Source: Oceanospirillum sediminis (GTDB lineage Bacteria; Pseudomonadota; Gammaproteobacteria; Pseudomonadales; Halomonadaceae). From it: a stretch of 64,000 bases of DNA. The notes below the pieces were generated by a model, which had not been told where the DNA came from, did no database searches, and saw only the letters and a program-made list of their open reading frames with translations. Position numbers and translations under genes: made by a program. Shown here one piece after another: positions 62,720 through 64,000 of the stretch. How positions within the stretch are numbered: the first letter of the stretch is position 1; each line of letters starts with the position of its first letter. The stretch spans positions 62,001 to 126,000 of the forward strand of contig NZ_JACJFM010000010.1 of the NCBI RefSeq assembly GCF_014164585.1, in the 5' to 3' direction.

Positions 62720-63655
62720 ATGGGAACTGCGATTGGAATCACAGGACGAGCAAAGCGGGCCAGCTGGATAGCTGCGCTTTCAACCGCCCTGCTCAGCTTG
62801 CCGCTACAGGCTGACTATAATCCCAGAGTCAGTCCGGAACCGGGCGGTGTCGCAGTAATTGAGCTGCCGAACTCCATTGGAGAAGGAACGCCTGAAGTCT
62901 ATTTTCGTGGCCAGCGTGTATATACTATGAACCGGGCTTATAACCAGAAAAGTGATGATCGTTGGGTCGCCTGGATTGGCCTGTCACAGAATCTGGCGGC
63001 TGGTAAACACACCGTACAGATACGCCAGCCTGGCGGACGCAACCGCAATGTCTATCTGGATGTGGTGGCACCGGAACAGAATGTAGTGAAACGTATTGTC
63101 AGCAACGGCAAACTCAGAACTGGCCTGACCCCGTCACAGGAAAACCGTATTCGCCAGGAAAAGGCGATGATCGATTCCATTATTAAAGGCTGGCAGGGAA
63201 CCGGTGCCCCGGACAAGCGCCCCTTTATCCACCCCACCAGTGGCGGCGACCTGATCAAGCCGTTTGGTCAGCGGGTATTTTACAATAATGAGATGATTTT
63301 TAATCAGAATGGTATAGACCTGAGTGGTCAGCGGGTGCTGGCTCCGGCTGATGGCCGTATTGTGATGATCAAAGACCTGTTCTATGAAGGTACGCATGTC
63401 ATCATCGATCACGGCGGCGGTTTATTTACCCAGTACAGCCACCTGGCCCGAGTGAACTTCCGTACCCGTCAGGGCCAGGCAGTCAAGCGTGGTGAAGAGA
63501 TTGGTAAAATCGGGCGATCAGGGCATCAGATTATTCTGGGTAAAAGTTTTGCTGCCCCTCTGAAAACGCCGATGCTGCACTGGCGTGTCAGCCTGAACGG
63601 CGTTTATGTGAATCCGGAGCTATTCCTGGATAAAGCAGAAACCAAAAGTTACTGA
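62720..63655 (+). CDS. Exported M23/LytM-fold protein with degenerate active site
   Basis: 311 residues: signal peptide (about 1-31, PLQAD), an about 100-residue beta-rich domain, then a LytM/M23 domain (about 165-305). The HxxxD zinc motif reads Q196-NGI-D200, so the first zinc ligand is glutamine, and the C-terminal HxH reads M285-L-H287, so the catalytic histidine is methionine. By comparison with EnvC and NlpD, this suggests a non-catalytic LytM protein that activates an amidase or binds peptidoglycan. A protein of this family near xseA is common in gammaproteobacteria, but I cannot say whether the substitutions are shared. Confidence 0.85.
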   Translation: MGTAIGITGRAKRASWIAALSTALLSLPLQADYNPRVSPEPGGVAVIELPNSIGEGTPEVYFRGQRVYTMNRAYNQKSDDRWVAWIGLSQNLAAGKHTVQIRQPGGRNRNVYLDVVAPEQNVVKRIVSNGKLRTGLTPSQENRIRQEKAMIDSIIKGWQGTGAPDKRPFIHPTSGGDLIKPFGQRVFYNNEMIFNQNGIDLSGQRVLAPADGRIVMIKDLFYEGTHVIIDHGGGLFTQYSHLARVNFRTRQGQAVKRGEEIGKIGRSGHQIILGKSFAAPLKTPMLHWRVSLNGVYVNPELFLDKAETKSY

Positions 63656-63756
63656 TCCTTTTCAGCGCCGGGCTGAATTCAATATCTGATGCTATTGCGT
63701 GTTGAGTTATTGTTTAACTCCGGTTGTCAGACAGGTCCATCCGGGTGATTAATCCG

Positions 63757-63778
63757 CAGGACCTGCTGTTTTTTCATA
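63757..63778 (+). terminator. Weak terminator after the M23-like gene
   Basis: A short GCAG-GAC-CTGC hairpin followed by TGTTTTTT. The stem is only four pairs with a tight loop, so confidence is low. Confidence 0.35.
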
Positions 63779-63785
63779 TCCGTGA

Positions 63786-64000
63786 TTAATTCCAGTGAGC
63801 TTCGTGCTCTCTGGGATGAAACTCCAGTGTCCGGCCATCGGCACATAACTGTACTACTCTTTCTGGCTGGCCATCTGCTGTCAGCTCTACCAGTCCGATT
63901 CCTGCGGCATTCAACAGCCGTTCCCCCGGATCTGCGGAATCAGGTTTTCTGGGGATAATGCGCATTTTCCGACGTTTGGTAAACCAGTTCAGTGGCGATA
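63786..64000 (-). CDS. Partial unknown protein, C-terminal 71 residues
   Basis: Read by translating the complement: the frame is open from the window edge to a TAA at 63786-63788, and the start lies beyond the window. The visible part is basic at its beginning (FTKRRKMRIIPRKP), then has a beta-rich pattern (AAGIGLVELTADGQPERVVQLC) and ends in HEAHWN. It is convergent with the M23-like gene. I do not recognise a family from this fragment. Confidence 0.5.
   Translation of the reverse strand, partial: SPLNWFTKRRKMRIIPRKPDSADPGERLLNAAGIGLVELTADGQPERVVQLCADGRTLEFHPREHEAHWN

Overview
The window looks like chromosomal DNA of a marine-type, motile gammaproteobacterium, most plausibly of the Oceanospirillales or a close relative. 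This is inferred from gene families and gene order, not from an rRNA gene; none is present. Evidence for it: five methyl-accepting chemotaxis proteins and three GGDEF proteins, an ahpC-ahpF-oxyR block, PutA without a ribbon-helix-helix domain next to an Lrp-type PutR, guaA/guaB beside xseA, moderate GC content and gammaproteobacterial-style core proteins. I see no tRNA, rRNA, CRISPR array, insertion sequence or prophage.

Layout. 1-2651: a truncated membrane diguanylate cyclase behind an amino-acid-type periplasmic binding protein. 2839-6272: OxyR operator, ahpC, ahpF, then convergent oxyR. 6273-7415: two small tandem coiled-coil proteins that look like paralogues. 7416-11757: putA and divergent putR. 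12009-12926: a secreted Sel1-repeat protein. 13029-15680: rarD and a nucleoside-recognition-domain membrane protein, divergent from an Lrp-type regulator. 15896-21840: a diguanylate cyclase, a BIME-like repeat, a split Aer-type pair (PAS protein plus CZB chemoreceptor) and a dCache chemoreceptor. 22118-25785: an alanine/glycine:sodium symporter and a Kef-type antiporter. 25874-28995: a lipoprotein binding protein in an operon with a PAS-PAS-GGDEF protein. 29250-32619: two convergent single-Cache chemoreceptors. 32943-34198: ECF sigma factor and RskA-type anti-sigma factor. 34385-38334: a small protein, a CoA transferase, a DUF3087-like protein and a K+ channel. 38362-42076: CYTH-CHAD triphosphatase divergent from a PhoU-like/PiT phosphate uptake operon, with a phased array of PhoB-like boxes between them. 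42177-46781: a fifth chemoreceptor, a small membrane protein and a PHA-synthase-like protein. 47138-55968: a LysR-centred accessory cluster (cyclophilin-like protein, Tat hydrolase, two hydroxynitrile-lyase-like cupins, a CMD protein, two MFS exporters, a ferric-reductase-like flavocytochrome). 56213-57388: a lone AAA ATPase. 57537-63655: guaA, guaB, xseA and a degenerate M23 protein. A partial unknown gene closes the window.

How the genes work together. Much of the window is environmental sensing. Two periplasmic binding proteins that lack transporter partners each sit next to a membrane GGDEF protein, which suggests ligand-controlled c-di-GMP signalling like NspS/MbaA. A PAS protein and a receptor without its own sensor domain suggest a two-protein Aer. 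Peroxide defence, proline catabolism and phosphate uptake each carry recognisable candidate operators in their intergenic regions. The LysR cluster is the best candidate for an uncharacterised detoxification or export pathway.
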